DNA of 64,000 nt, from positions 2,409,334-2,473,333 of the forward strand of contig JADCRB010000074.1 in NCBI GenBank assembly GCA_021464245.1, read 5' to 3'. Source of the DNA: Carallia brachiata. Lineage: Eukaryota; Streptophyta; Magnoliopsida; Malpighiales; Rhizophoraceae. The translations under genes and the position numbers were made by a program. The number at the start of each line of letters is the position of its first letter. The stretch's first letter is position 1. This document shows, one piece after another, positions 34,691 to 48,000 of this stretch. The notes under the pieces are model-generated. The model saw only the letters and a program-made list of their open reading frames with translations, had not been told where the DNA came from and did not search any database.

Positions 34691-37195
34691 CTTTTGGATT
34701 CGGTGATTTGCTTGTGTTTTTATGTTTGTTATTTGACAGTGTCAGAATTCATTGTCAATGGTATCGAGGTGATTTCTATGATTTGTCTACCAAGGTGCAG
34801 TTGTGTTGCGGAATGCAATTTTTCGGTTGAAATAGATCTAGTTAGTACCTCGAATTTAAATAGATCTAATAACAGTTTGATAGTTAGTCTTAAAGTTTTG
34901 CACTTAACTTGTTAGTAGTTGTATTGACCAAATAATATGTAAATTTTTTGTGTGGATGTGTTCTTTCGACGCTTTTTCATTGTGATGTACATTTTTTGTC
35001 GATTATTAATGTAATGATTTGGTAAAAACAAAAATGACAAGCCAAGAGATATTAGTTATAAAAAATGAATAAGACACCTGGCCGTTATGCTGTGCCAATT
35101 TTAAGAGGACTGGAATCCAAATTTCCAATGTCTCTATAAAATTTTGTTCTGTTAGTCAGCTAAACTAACCTTAAAAATGTTAATAAATTAATTGTTCAAC
35201 CAAATGAAAAATATTCAGCCAGATGAAAAACCAGTTAATTGAATTTTATTTTACCATGATATTTTAATGTTAACAATTATTGTTTGAGGACATGTTTTGT
35301 TCTCACTAATTAGATCCAAAAGTTTAAGATTACGTACATCTAATAAATTTTCTTCAGCTACGTAGCAGTTGGATTTGTAATCCTAATACAAGGCTTCTTG
35401 TCACTCCCACGACAAAACAAAAGGGAAGGTCACCGACAGATCTGATGTAGGAATTTTGCAAGTTGGAAATGCATTCTTGATTTGTGTGTAATTATGTGCA
35501 TTAAATTTACATTGATCAACTACCACTTCTGCCACCACTTCTGCAGTTGCGGCTGAAGTGGTAAGCGAACTCGTTTTTATCAAAGAAATTATTAATTTAC
35601 GTTTCTCTTCAATTAAGTAATAAGATTAAATAAATATAAATTTTACTAAATTTTAAACGATTAAATAATACTTATTTGATATTTAAAATTTATTTTTTTA
35701 TTAATTTAATTTAAATAATTTGACTTAGTTGATAGCAATATTCTGCACAATTTTTCCCGACATTATTATCCATTTTTCAATTAAAAAAAGACATTGATCA
35801 AAAGATTCGCCTATAATCACTGTATCAATAGTAGATTACTATATTTAATGTTCTGTTTTTGTGGAAGATTACAAGATTTGCTTAGATATTTCAGTAAATC
35901 AGTATGAAATATGGTAGATCTACCATCCCATTAGGGGATTTACAAGCATAAATAATAGAATCCCTTCTCTCACTCGCCAAAAAAAAAAAAAATCCCAAGG
36001 ACAGAAATAGAGTTTAGCTATTCTCCAGTCTGGCGAGCGTCTTGTAATCAATTATGTTTGTATGAGCTGCAACCCATGATATATTATTTTTTTTTTTTCT
36101 AACTTTAACACCAAATGTGGTCCTCTGATCTTGAAAAGTGCCTATAATTCTATGCTCAACTATCTATTTAGAGATGAAAATTGATTCCCGTTGTCCTCTC
36201 TTAGTAACTGTTTTTTGAACATTCCTCTCTTAGACAATTTTTTTTTTTTTTAACAACCCTCTCTTAGTAACTTTGCTCTTTGCAAACAGACAATATTTCA
36301 TAAATGATTCATCTACCAGCATGCCATATTGTTTGGATTTTTAGTTTTTAAACAAACACATAAGAAAACACATAATAAATTATTGGATTACACAATAAAC
36401 ACGTAGTAGACTATTAAATTATAAAAAATATATAAAATTTTAAAATATTATTAAATAATCTAGATTCCTGCATCGCTTTCTTACGCGGCTATCTGTAGTT
36501 TGTAGTCTTTTTTTTTCTTTTTTCAACTTCTGTCTTTTCAAGGTAGTGCAAATGAAACAACTTGGGGATCACAAATGTTAGCAGCGATGTAATAGACTGC
36601 CAAAGTACGTCGTTCGAAGTTAGCAGCAAAATGTTGCAGAAAGTCTTTCTCTCAACACCAGATAACACATTTACAGGCCGACGGCCATCGTCTTGAAAGC
36701 TATTTTTAGGTGGGTGCAAGCTCATGCTCATGAACACCTTGCAGCTTCAAGTAGTCATGCATGCAACAGCCCAACAGGCAGAAGCAAACAAATTAAGAAA
36801 TAGGAATTGGAGAAGCATAGCAACACGATAGTTGACACTCGTCAAATGAATGAACCATGCTTGCTTCTTGCTATCTGATCAATGTATATGTGTAGAAATC
36901 TACTCATCAAGAGCAATCACAACAACAGGTTCATTTTGCTTCTTATTAATAGAAAGTGAAAGTACAATTACTACAATAGGCTTTCAAATCTAACATTTAC
37001 ACTTCGACAGGTGAACAAAGAAATTCCCACGCACCCTTTTGAAATTCACAACTTAATATAATTAACAACAATAATTCACATTCTTCAGAAGATTTTAATT
37101 TTATTACAGAACTCGAAACAGATATGAACAGTCATAGTATGAGAAACGATAATCATTTAAGAAGAACCTTGTAATAGTGCTGCAACGTAGACTAA
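34691..37195. other. Intergenic, AT-rich, no gene seen
   Basis: AT-rich spacer with a T-run footprint at 36210-36257 and a few short open frames that look random. The right end should include the 3' UTR of the proline-rich gene. Confidence 0.45.
36210..36257. mobile_element. 48-bp insertion flanked by a perfect 15-bp direct repeat
   Basis: CCTCTCTTAGTAACT occurs at 36195-36209 and 36258-36272. The insert contains a 14-T run near its right side and a partial third copy of CCTCTCTTAG. It is consistent with a retroposed fragment or local slippage. Confidence 0.45.
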
Positions 37196-39442
37196 TTAAT
37201 GAATGGGAAAAAACGGCGGCAGAGGAGGCCAATTTCCGAACTTGGGGTGGTGGAAATAAATTGGAGGAATCATGGGGAAAGGAGGAAGAGGAGGGAGTGG
37301 CTTCTTGGGGAAAGGAGGAAACTTTGGGAGAGGAGGGAAAGGCTTATAATAGATTGGTGGAATTGGTTTGTAGATTGGAACAGCAGGTGGTAGAATCTTG
37401 GGGATTGGAGGATGTTTATAGTAGACAGGTGGATTTGGTTTGTAGATTGGAATTGGAGGTGGTAGAATTTTGGGAATTGAAGGGGGCTTAAAAATGGGTG
37501 GTTTTGGTTTGTAGATTGGGACTGGAGGTGGTAGAATCTTGGGGATTGAAGGGGGCTTAAAAATGGGTGGTTTTGGTTTGTAGATTGGGATTGGAGGTGG
37601 CAGAACCTTGGGGATTGGAGGGGCTTAAAAATGGGTGGTTTTGGTTTGTAGATTGGGATTGGAGGTGGCAGAACCTTAGGGATTGGAGGGGGCTTAAAAA
37701 TCGGGTGGTTTTGGTTGTAGATTGGGATGGAGGTGGAAGAACCTTAGGGATTGGAGGGGGCTTAAAAATCGGTGGTTTGGTTTGGGTAAATTGGGACTGG
37801 TGGTGGAAGAATCTTGGATTGGAGGGGGCTTAAAAATCGGTGGTTTTGGTTTGTAAATTGGGACTGGAGGTGGCAGAAGCTTGGGGATTGGAGGGGGCTT
37901 AAAAATCGGTGGTTTTGGTTTGGGTTTGTAGATTGGGACTGGAGGTGGAAGAATCTTCGGGATTGGAGGGGGCTTAAAAATTGGTGGCTTTGGCTTGTAG
38001 ATTGGGACGGGAGGTGGCAGAACCTTTGGAGGAGGCTTAAAAATTGGTGGTTTTGGTTTGTAGATTGGGACTGGAGGTGGCAGAACCTTTGGAGGAGGCT
38101 TAAAAATTGGTGGTTTTGGTTTGTAGATTGGGACTGGAGGTGGCAGAACCTTTGGAGGAGGCTTAAAAATTGGTGGTTTTGGTTTGTAGATTGGGACTGG
38201 TGGTGGCAGAACCTTGGGAATTGGAGGAGGCTTGAAGATTGGAATAGGAGGGGGAAGTGGCTTCTTGAAGATAGGTGGACATGGTTTCTTGATTTTGGGA
38301 ATGGGTGGGGGAAGTGGTTTCTTGACTTTGGGTACTGGTGGTGGAAGAGGTTTCTTGATTTTGGGTGCTGGTGGTGGTTTCTTGAACACCGGCACTGGTG
38401 GTGGAAGAGGTTTAATGACTTTGGGTGCTGGCGGTGGTTTCTTGACCACCGGTACTGGTGGTGGAAAAGGCTTTGTATAGACTGGTGTGGGTGGAATGGA
38501 AGGCTTTGGAGGGAGTGGAGGCAGTACTTTTGGTGGGAATGGAGGCAATACTTTTGGTGGGAGTGGAGGAAAGTTCAGTGGGGGAAAGGAGGCAGGACCT
38601 TGGGGAATGGATAACCGAAAAAGTGTTTCAATGGAGGAAGTTTCCACTTAGGCAACGGTGGCAAATTCGGTAGAGGAGGGTTCTTGAAGTAGGGCCACGG
38701 GAAGGCTGAAGTGCATGTTACTGGTGAGAATTTCAGTTTGCCAACCAGCCCAAACGTCTGTTTCCCATTACTTTTAGATTTGAAAACGATCTTGGAGGAT
38801 TCCAGGCCGTTGTATGCAGCGCATGGACCGGCAGATGCGCTGTGAAGCTGTGCATAGCATTCTTCCTTCAATTTCCCATCTTTGAAAATGCCATTAGGAA
38901 GTGACACTTTGAACTTTCCTTCTCCATCTAGATCGCCAACCCCATTTGTCTTGAACTCTCCATTTTCTGGCTTGCAATCAATGGTTACAAAAAGCCCTGT
39001 ACAAAAAACACATATCAATTACCAATTTACTAAATAAAGCAAAGAATTTTATGACACGGGGGACTATCCGGCCATGAATGCTCTTATGTGATCTTACTAA
39101 AACAAGGCAGCCGAGTAAGGCCAAGTTTGCGCCAGCATTATAGTGCATGTCCAAAATAACAGTTCGATAATAACAACAGTTCCCCAGCGTACGCTCAAGG
39201 GAAAATTCTTGCCATTCTATGCAAAGTATATTTATTTTTTTCATATCACAGAGAGAAAAAAAAAAAAAAAAACCACCTGAAAAAGCCTGGCTAGTCTTAA
39301 TGTTACTCTGTGCACAGTCTGCACATTCTCCTACCCCAACTACCTCGGCTGTTGTCTCATCGCAATAGCAGAATGTTGCAGCAAATAGCAAGGATACGTA
39401 GAAGCACAGAAGTGCTCCCCTAAAAAGGGGAAGAAGCCGCAT
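37196..39442 (-). CDS. Proline-rich cell-wall protein (PRP2/PRP4 type) with Ole e 1 domain, frame broken
   Basis: Secreted structural wall protein. Exon 1 (39442, or 39454 if the upstream Met is used, to 39277) encodes the signal peptide MRLLPLFRGALLCFYVSLLF and the Ole e 1-like start ECADCAQSNIKTSQAFSG. Exon 2 (38996-37196) continues LFVTIDCKPENGEFKTNGVG, CYAQLHSASAGPCAAYNG and PVTCTSAFPWPYF. It then enters a Pro-rich region of KKPLPPP-type units and a tandem array of about 21-residue KPPIFKPPP/KVLPPPVPIY repeats, and ends YFHHPKFGNWPPLPPFFPIH. As written the frame breaks at the five-C run at about 38580 (one base short) and again among the repeats at about 37620-37830, where several one- and two-base length changes cancel out. 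The C-terminal frame is the one expected of the repeat region. This is either assembly error in a repeat or recent decay. Neighbour of the NUP188 locus, as PRP4 is in Arabidopsis. Confidence 0.85.
37385..38230 (-). repeat. Coding tandem repeat array (63-bp unit and variants)
   Basis: Spacing between successive CAGAACCTTT motifs (38018, 38081, 38144) is exactly 63 bp, or 21 codons. Flanking units are a few codons longer because of an added IPK. About a dozen units are visible, the distal ones with homopolymer-length irregularities. Confidence 0.9.
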
Positions 39443-39535
39443 TCGGAACCACACTTACGTTTCCCAAATTAAAGAAGCTTTCAGTTAGCTTCTCTAAGCA
39501 ACCAAGGCACGAGGGAACTTAAGAGCACCAAGCCC

Positions 39536-39545
39536 ATTATATAAT
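39536..39545 (-). promoter_or_regulatory. Probable TATA box of the proline-rich protein gene
   Basis: The minus strand reads CATTATATAATG about 95 bp upstream of the ATG at 39442, with no other good TATA-like match in the proximal 150 bp. Confidence 0.55.
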
Positions 39546-39599
39546 GAGATCAGAGGCTGCAGGCTGAAAAGCATACCGACACTGAATTAAGGGCCTCAC

Positions 39600-41749
39600 A
39601 TGATGCTAGGGACGCCCCCTTGGGATGACATTAGTTTCTGGTTTGAACAAGAAAGCGACTTGCTCACCGGCTTTATCACACGGCATTATCTTCATTGAAG
39701 GAGCTCTCAACTGTATGTCAACTGTACATACAGCTAAATCGTTCTGTCCTCTCTCTGACTGCTTAAACCTACTGACCACTGCCGGCTCTCATAAATGTAT
39801 GTTATCTGCTTTAACAGTAATATCATCTCTTAAATACTTCTTGTCTTTAAGAAAACAGTGCTTTAAAATTACAAGAAGCTCATGCTTCATCGCAGGACAT
39901 ACGGTATGAAAATAGACCAAAATTTATCATTTCTAAAGGCGTGACAGCTTCACGTGAATCAATTACAAAGTTTGTCAACCTGACAACTACAGTCTCATTA
40001 ATGAAATTCCCAGCCACTTCTTTTAATAACGACCCGAAGATTAAATCCATTGGTGATAATTAAGACTCGGAACTTATGAAAATCCAACTAATTCATGAAC
40101 TAAATGTGAATTGTTAAAATTTGTCTTCTTGATGTGTGCTTCAACCGTGCACCTGTGAGCTAATCTGATGAAGTTTACTGGGCATTAATTTTTCTCACCC
40201 GTAAACCAAAGTATTGATGGGATATAAAAATTCCAATCGTTGCGCTGTTTCTCACCTGCAAGTTTAAGACATTCTAAGGACTTCTGAATTTTTTAATGTT
40301 GTATGGCAAACCCCAATTTATGAGTCTTAAAACAGGGTGTCAGCTGTTTTTGGGCTTAGCTCAAATGATGCCGACTAACCAAAGGACTAAAATTCTTGAT
40401 TACCGTTAAAGACTTGTCAAACCTTGTCAAATGGTGCTTAAGATGAGCTCCAGATTGTCACGAAGAGTCCACATTTCCGGTTAGGTGGAGGGCCTGGTTT
40501 TCGTGTGATGCATACTAGCCCGTCCAGAATCAAAGGGATACGGGCATCGGCATGGACGATGGCTTCTGGACTTCGTATTTCCCCAGGAAACTACAATGTA
40601 CAACATTAATCGGTATAATGACATTGTCTCTCATATTCCAAACACTTTTTTTTTTTCCCAAATTTAGTACCTCCGTTTTCTTCTTCAATAATTTTAGCCA
40701 TTTTCAATTAATTTACCGTTAATTACATCACGTCAACGTAGAAAATCAATTCAGTTTTTTAGTGCTTGCTCTAATATCATGTCATCATTTTTTTTGAATG
40801 GCATGAGATTTTACACAAAAAAATTCTAAAAATTTTAAAACTTTGAAAAAATTATTAAAAAAATTCCAAAGAAAATGACAAACTCAAAAATAATTCAAGA
40901 AAACTCAAAATAGAATCTGAAAATATTTTGGAAAATAAAACTGAAATGTTTAAATTTAGAAATTCAAAAAAACTCAGAGTGTAACTAACCAAAATATTCT
41001 CCAGAGGCTTCAGATACATTATTGGCAACAACTAAGAGCCTTCAACATCAGGCAGACCAGACAAGTGGGCGCGGCCTTGAAGGTGAAATATCAATGCATT
41101 GGTTTAATGTTGCAACTAACCCCTGTTTGCTTCACAGGGGCTAGCAACCGCGAGGACGAGAACGCATCCCTAGGCTAATTACGCCGCCAATGGCTCCACC
41201 TATCCTCCAGGACTTAAATAAGATTCGACAAACTTTTTTAAAACCATTAATAAAAGAATCCCAAATTTTGTATAAAATAATAAATTTAATATTACTTTTA
41301 AAAGATAATAATTTATTATTTATAAAATTTTTTTATAATAAATTTAATATATTATAATTTTTCATAAGTAAAATTTATTTATTTTAATGACATGTTCATT
41401 GAAATCAATCTGTTTCAATGAAATAATAATTATATAGGTTAATATTTAATGATACGTATAATTATCACGTCGTTGAGACAAATATATTATGTTCAAAAAA
41501 ATCACAATCTACTAAATTTATTACAAAAAAATTCATAAAAGAATAAACTGTTATTTTTTAAAATTCGTACTATATTTATTATTTTACATAAAATTAGTTA
41601 TATTTTTATATATCAATCATTCTTTACGATAAACAACGGGCGACAGTAAAGCACAGCTAACATGACGCGAGGCCTATGCAAAATACAAATTTATGACCAG
41701 CAAACCTAAAACCCTGAAATAGATCAGGTTGATCTGCAAGGGAAAGAAG
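39600..41749. other. Intergenic, no gene seen
   Basis: Upstream sequence of the proline-rich gene followed by AT-rich spacer. The plus-strand 94-codon frame at 39625 has no recognisable family features. Confidence 0.45.
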
Positions 41750-42810
41750 TAGACATGTCGATTGGGCCGAACGACCCGTGGGTTAGCCTGACCCAGCCCG
41801 GCATAAGCCTTGTTAAGCATGGTCCGTATTGTGTAGTGTCAAGTTCGGGTTAGATAGGATTAATATTAGGGTCTGGGTTAGACTTACACTTTTAGACTCA
41901 TAGACCGGGCCAAGCATGACCCATGATGGACTCGGCCTCAGGCATGGCCTGAACCCAAGCACGACTCAAGTTCAGGCATGACTCAAACTTGACCCAAACC
42001 CAACTCATAAATGAGCCCAATATAAGTCATTTTAAAAATGAGTTTAATATCAAAATTAGATAAGTGTAGGTAACAAGTTTTGAACTATAATTTAAGAAAA
42101 TAAAAATATCAACCTCTTCACCGAGTTAAGTGTACCAGTTTATATATTCTCTTTATTTTTATTTTTTATTTAACAGAATAGAATATATCATTATTTCATG
42201 AAATTTTTTATTTAATTTTTTCATAAATTATGAATGACAAAAGTTAAAGACAATATTTATATGATAAATTTATTTAAATTTTAACAAAAAATTATATGTT
42301 ATATAATATTTTATTTGTTTTTTTTATTAAAATTTAATAGTTTACTTTTGTAATTGGTTATTTTAAATGTTAAGTTTAAATATTTAATAAAAAATAATAT
42401 TTTTTTTACCTTTCACTTAAATTTTATATTTATTTATTTATAAAATTGAAAGATATTATTTAAAAACGATAAATGATATAAGTACTACACAATTTAAGTA
42501 TGATCAATCATTTAGGCATATAACAATTTAGACGTGATCAATGACTTAGACACGATAAAGTGGACGGCCCAATTACGGTACGATAAGTAACTCAGGCACG
42601 ACATGACCAGTAGATCAGGCACGACACGACACGAGCCTATAGCATTTGGACTTATGAGTCATGCCGGGCTCATTATCTAAATTTTTAAGCACGACACAGT
42701 ACGGTACTACACGAAAGAAAAATAAGTTGTGCCAAGGCACAGTACGAAATACGTGGGCTTCAAAAAATTTGGGCCGTGCATGACACGGCACAGGCCATTT
42801 GACATGTCTA
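41750..42810. mobile_element. Non-autonomous hAT-like DNA transposon, 1061 bp
   Basis: Left end TAGACATGTCGATTGGGCC and reverse-complemented right end TAGACATGTCAAATGGCC are terminal inverted repeats. The flanking 8-mers GAAAGAAG (41742-41749) and GGAAGAAG (42811-42818) fit the 8-bp hAT target duplication with one mismatch. Subterminal regions are dense in GGCC/GGGCC and repeated GGCACGACACGA-type motifs, likely transposase-binding repeats. The interior is AT-rich and has no transposase. Confidence 0.8.
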
Positions 42811-43115
42811 GGAAGAAGATAAAAGAGAAGTGAGAATGTGTGACGGGAAATTTCACTAAGTTGAGAAAATTATATCCTTCCTAGCTCAATTGGCCTTAGT
42901 TTTCCTCAAAAGGGCTCAACTTCCAAAATTCTCCAAAATAAATACACAAAATGCAAAATTTTTTCGCATGCTACAACAGCGAGGCAGGTCTTTTTTGGCC
43001 TAAATTTTGGAAGTAGTTTTTAACTCTAGGCTGTCCAGGGATCACCAAATGCCGCTAGCGTGAGTTACAAGAGTCAACATTTTTCTATAGTGTTGCAGCC
43101 GACGACATTTGCCAT

Positions 43116-46100
43116 CTACTTCTTCTTCTTAGATTTGCCAGATTGCGACTGAGAATATGCAGTTCCCTGGAGGCACCGAAGGTAGAAAAGCAAAATACGA
43201 GCAACAGTCAACAACAGATTTTCATTCAAAAAGGGTATATGAAATTGTATACCTCAAAATCCACCAATTACAGGGTGATGTGTAGAAAAGTTTACAGAAA
43301 CAGAGAAAACATGTTAAAATTGGCTTAGCACCGAAGAGTAAATATAATCCAACTATCATGATAATGACTTGGAGGACGTTGCTTAACGTACAAAAAGTAT
43401 AAACGTAAATACCTCAAGCCATTCATCCAGCGACGTATCTCTAGTCGCGGTTCCAATCTCAACCTTTGGGGCTCTCTTTGTTTTCTATCCAACAAAAGCA
43501 GACACATAAGAAAATTTCTATGACGCAAAAATTAAGGGCACTGCAAAACAGACAAACATTTAAAGCGACCAGCAAAAACACACTCATACAAGTTTGTCGA
43601 CCAGAAGTGCAGGTTACCCAGAGTGTCTCTCAAATGATACAGAGATCAACAACTTTGTTAAAATACTGATTTATCAAACATGGCACAATCACCAAGTGCT
43701 AAGAATAACTATGGAATAGCTCAATACTAACATAACTTTTTGGTCTGCACACATGGCATTTTAAGAATAGCTGCTAAAATGTGATTTGTTGCGACTAACA
43801 AAAGAAATATATAAAATTAATCTATCATAGCAGGTGAATACCTTAGAAAGGTTCTGTATTTGACCCTGCACCCATAAACCAAAGAGGACAAGAAGGGCAA
43901 TTCCAAGGGTGACCAGAAAAACTGACTCCATGCTCAGGAAACCACCAGATTCGACGACTTCAATGGTGCCATTGTAAAAGACACTTTGATATGGACGATG
44001 GTCTACCTCATAAATAATGGTGCCCACCAGATCAAAGTTTGCAGGCTGCACAGAATTCAATAAACATGTAAGCTCTAACTACAAGCTTGATCCTAAAAAA
44101 TGGGCCAACTGAAGTCTACAAGGAGATTAGATATTAATCTTGCCCAAGGTTAATAACTGGCAAACTTAGAATACTGTTTGATCACCATTTTGTTACCTGC
44201 AAATACTTGCTGACAGCAAAGATGTACGGGAAAGTGGCCTGTGCAGATGGGGGAACAGTTGCATTGTTGAATGCCTACAACCACAAAAGTACAGTTGAAT
44301 AGCAAACTAAAGAACCTCATTTGACCATAGAAAAATAAATGAGTGCGAGATTTATATCCAAAATATTCTAGGGAACTCCAAAAAGAAAAATAACTGGCCC
44401 ACACTATCATGTTTCATGGTTAAGCATGGTTGCAAGGAATCAACATATGAACAACAATGCAGAGAAATAATATGTGCTGTGGCTTGCTACATCAAGCATC
44501 GGCCAGAAGCTTCCCATTACCTCATTCAGCTATAGTCATTAGAGACGGTTGAAAAATTAATTCAACATTACCAACTCCAACAATATTAAAGTTTCAAACA
44601 AAGTAGAAACACCCATATGATAAGAGTGATAGGCTGTTAACTTAGAGGATCATTCAGGGCTAGCAGGTGCATGATAAAGCATCCAATCCCCACCAGTATC
44701 AACAGGTGTTTAATGCCATTGGTGGTTAAAGTGGATCTACCCTTCAGTGTCTGCTTTCAGAAGGCTATACAACAATTTTCATAGACAAGAGAGAAAAATT
44801 TGAATTAATTTTAATGTCCGCCACATTTCAAGTCATAGAGTAGAGCCTAACAAATGATATCCACACAGCAGTGAACTCAGAAAAGTCGACAGATGAGCAA
44901 CTCTCAGAATACTGCCTGAGAAACAACTTTGGTAATTGACTTTGCAACTTGGTGAGCCATTCTTTCTGTCAATTTACTTTATGCATGTCTCTGTCTGTGT
45001 GTGCGAAAGGCGAGGGGTGTGAGAAAGGGGCAGTGAGAGAGGGAAAAAAATAATAATGGTAGGATGGTTCGATCCTACCTGAGCAGAGAGGTTCTGAACC
45101 AAATATTGATGGTCGATAGGGAGATGAACACTGGCTTTAATTGCAATAACATTTATGCTTGACTCCCCTGCATTTTTGTTTAAAAAAGGACAGTGAGAAA
45201 ATGCCATGTATCCATGAATCAATCGCATAGGAAAAAGACAGACAAGTAAATGTGCTTTAAACCATATCAAAAACTATAACAAGTCATTGCATCTCATGAT
45301 AAAATGCTTTGGTACCATCATTTTTTATTCCAACAAGTAGTTCAGTCTCTTCTCCGCTAGGCACCACTGCAGAAACCACCAGTATCAATATACACTCAAT
45401 ACATATCCATCTCCCAGAATTGAAAAAAAAAAAAATTTATATAACTTGTTTATATTAGAGAAAAGGAAAGAATGCCCCAGGAACTACTAGCCAAAATTCT
45501 TACAGCGGGCGCTATTTTTGGGGAAAACGCAGACTGTATCAACTCCAGGAGCTGCGTTAAAATTCCCATCCTCGAAATCCTGGGTGTCCTCACCAACAAT
45601 CCCTATATCAGTAACTTCCTCGGAGGCCTCTGCAACTTCAGCCTCTGAATCTGACTGACACCTAGCAACTACAAAGCGAGAATCATGCCAAATCCCAAAG
45701 GCACATGAAGTTCATTTCAGCTATTTTATATGCAATTTTTTTCCCCATAGAAGTGTTGAGGCATATAAATGACAACATGAACCAATGGGAAATAAATTCC
45801 TAACCATGAAAGTTCCACAGACCAAACAGACTAGGAAGTCAAATGAGGAAATAAAAACATATGAACCATGCATCACATAATTATACAGTGTTCCAATTAG
45901 CATCTAAGAGCACTTTTCCTCATTTTATGCAATGAAAACGAAGCACAATTTCACTTTCAAAACCGAAAAAAAAAAAAAAAAACTGTCTAGTCAAGCACTT
46001 TTAATACTCTTTTTTATACAAAGCACAATCGGCTTAAACATAGGTTTCAAATGTAATTGAAGCATTGAACAAAAGCTCATCAAAGAGAGCTCAGTTATAA

Positions 46101-46523
46101 TGGCATACCTTCGATTCCAATACCAAAAAGACGGAAACCGAAATCGTATCAAGAGCTCAAGCAATGGGAACTAAAACACTTGCAAAACCTAGCAACTGAA
46201 CTGCAATTCCAAAATGAATTTGAATCGAGAGCTCAAGAAAAAGACATGCAGCAATCAAAATCACATTATCAATTTCCAAGGATCACAATGATCGAACGCT
46301 GCATGCACGAAACTCCAAGGGAAAAAAAACAATGGAAACAGCGGCAACAAACAACATCTACATCCCAGAAGAACATAAATCAGTGCGTGCGTGCGTGTGA
46401 GCAGCCATGTGGACGTGTGCACGGATCCAGATCTAAGAATCAAGAAGCTGAACCTTGGAGGAGAGAAGAAGCGAGCAGGAGGAGAGCAAATAAGAGAACC
46501 CCAAGAGACTTCCACGTAGCCAT
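43116..46523 (-). CDS. Translocon-associated protein subunit alpha (TRAP-alpha/SSR1), eight exons
   Basis: Single-pass ER membrane protein that associates with the Sec61 channel and assists translocation of secretory proteins. Exons: 46523-46454, 45668-45504, 45366-45316, 45167-45079, 44274-44197, 44045-43842, 43484-43413, 43166-43116. They total 780 bp, so 259 residues, all junctions in phase with GT-AG. The signal peptide MATWKSLGVLLFALLLLASS is followed by an acidic luminal segment (residues about 28-60), the luminal domain with VCVFPKNSA, VIAIKASVHLPIDHQYLVQN, FPYIFAVSKYLQ and the glycosylation sequon NGT, one membrane span ESVFLVTLGIALLVLFGLWV (about 193-212), and a cytosolic tail with KTKRAPKVE, LDEWLEGTAY and a terminal KSKKKK. 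Intact, with no frame damage. Confidence 0.95.
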
Positions 46524-47188
46524 GTTTGGTTCGCTTCTTTGGGGATTTTTCTGGTTCTCCGTCTTAGAAATCAACGCGAAGCTTGGAAACACGCCAAATT
46601 TACTTGTGCTGGGAAATGCGGGTCGCCTCTACCTTCCTCTCATATCACCAGAAACTGCACCAAAAAAAAAAAAAAATCACCTGAAATGCGTTGATTATTA
46701 TTTTTTTTCAAATAAAAGTTTTAAGCACGTACAAAATATTTATATTAAGAATTAAAGTCAACAAATCAATCGTTAATTTAATGTAATTATTTTAAATTTT
46801 ATGTAAAAATAAAATAAAAATAAAATTTATTTATTTATTATTTATATTTTATTAATCTGATTACATTAAATTAAAATTTAATTAAATAAAATAAAAAAAT
46901 AATATATTTATGTTTATTATTGTATATTTAAATTGATAATTAATGATATTTTTATATTTATATAAATATTTTATCTGTATCTAAATTATTATTATTTTTT
47001 TATTATTCAATCATCGATCCATTCATCCATCGCCCTATGCTTCTTTTTGGTTTTTTTAACGTTCGCCTAGTCGGTTTTTGAGCGACAAATAAAAAAAATA
47101 TCTGTAAAATAAAATGATTTGATCATATCAAAGTTAAAAGTATATATTTATCCTGTGCTTTTCTTTTTAAAATTTTTTTAAAAAAATG

Positions 47189-47191
<3 letters not shown>

Positions 47192-47233
<42 letters not shown>
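47192..47233. repeat. (TA)n microsatellite
   Basis: About 21 uninterrupted AT units. A simple repeat, useful as a marker. Confidence 0.95.
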
Positions 47234-47236
<3 letters not shown>

Positions 47237-47656
47237 AATTATAATATTTATAGTTAAAATTAATATTTATATTTTTATTATCTGCATTTACCAATTTCAC
47301 CAGTTAAACTCATCATCTAAATATGCAATTTTTTCATAGCATATCCGAAGTTACAAAATTAACTAAACATTCACCCTTTAACTAGATTCTTTAAATTAAC
47401 GTTGGGGCAAAAACGCCTAGCACCTTGGCCCAAAAAAACAACAAAGATGGAAATTTAAACCCAAATCAAATGCTTATGTTTACAATTACTATTCAGACAA
47501 ACGAATTCCTGGCCGATGACATTTTTAGGCCAATAATACAAGCATTCATCCTAAACCCGCGGTACGTCTTCGTTCTTCTGAAGACCACTTGCATTAGCAT
47601 AGCTGTTCTTTTGAATGAAAATGCCTTTTTATTTCCTTTGACAGGATGGACTAGAG

Positions 47657-47846
47657 GTTTTATTTTTATTTTTTAACAAAAGTAAAATGACTCATTTCAA
47701 TACTCAGTCTAATCAAAAAATATTATAATTATACTTAAAATAATGCATCATAAGTTAATTTCATCACTTAATTTTAATGAGATTCAAATTCATAAATCTT
47801 TACACATAGTCAAACTCTTTTAGCCAATTAACTGCCCGACGGTAAT
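47657..47846 (-). mobile_element. tRNA-derived SINE, minus orientation, with 10-bp target-site duplication
   Basis: A perfect TGGACTAGAG occurs at 47647-47656 and 47847-47856. On the minus strand the head reads GGGCAGTTAATTGGCTAAAAG (A-box-like) and then GAATTTGAATCTC (B-box-like). The left end on the plus strand is a T-rich tail (GGTTTTATTTTTATTTTTTAA). About 190 bp. Confidence 0.8.
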
Positions 47847-47974
47847 TGGACTAGAGCTCTCTTTATTTATTTATTTATTTATTTTTTGAGGAGAGCTCTT
47901 GATCAGACAGGTGCAAAAAGAATCATTACGTAACCCAGCCCCTATCAAAATAGTCACCAAAACAATACCATGTT

Positions 47975-48000
47975 CTTAGATCCAAAACAAAACAAAAAAA
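47975..48000 (+). mobile_element. 26-bp A-rich insertion with 8-bp direct repeat
   Basis: ACCATGTT at 47967-47974 and 48001-48008 flanks CTTAGATCC followed by an A-rich tail. It fits an extremely 5'-truncated retroposed fragment, but the repeat is short. Confidence 0.4.

Noticed and set aside
37814..38614. A 266-codon Trp/Gly-rich open frame on the plus strand opposite the proline-rich gene
   Set aside because: It is the antisense shadow of CCA/AAA-rich Pro-Lys codons; TGG and GGN on the opposite strand stay open automatically.
46180..46755. A 191-codon plus-strand frame over the TRAP-alpha first exon
   Set aside because: It runs antisense across the signal-peptide exon and leader; composition is that of random AT-rich sequence.
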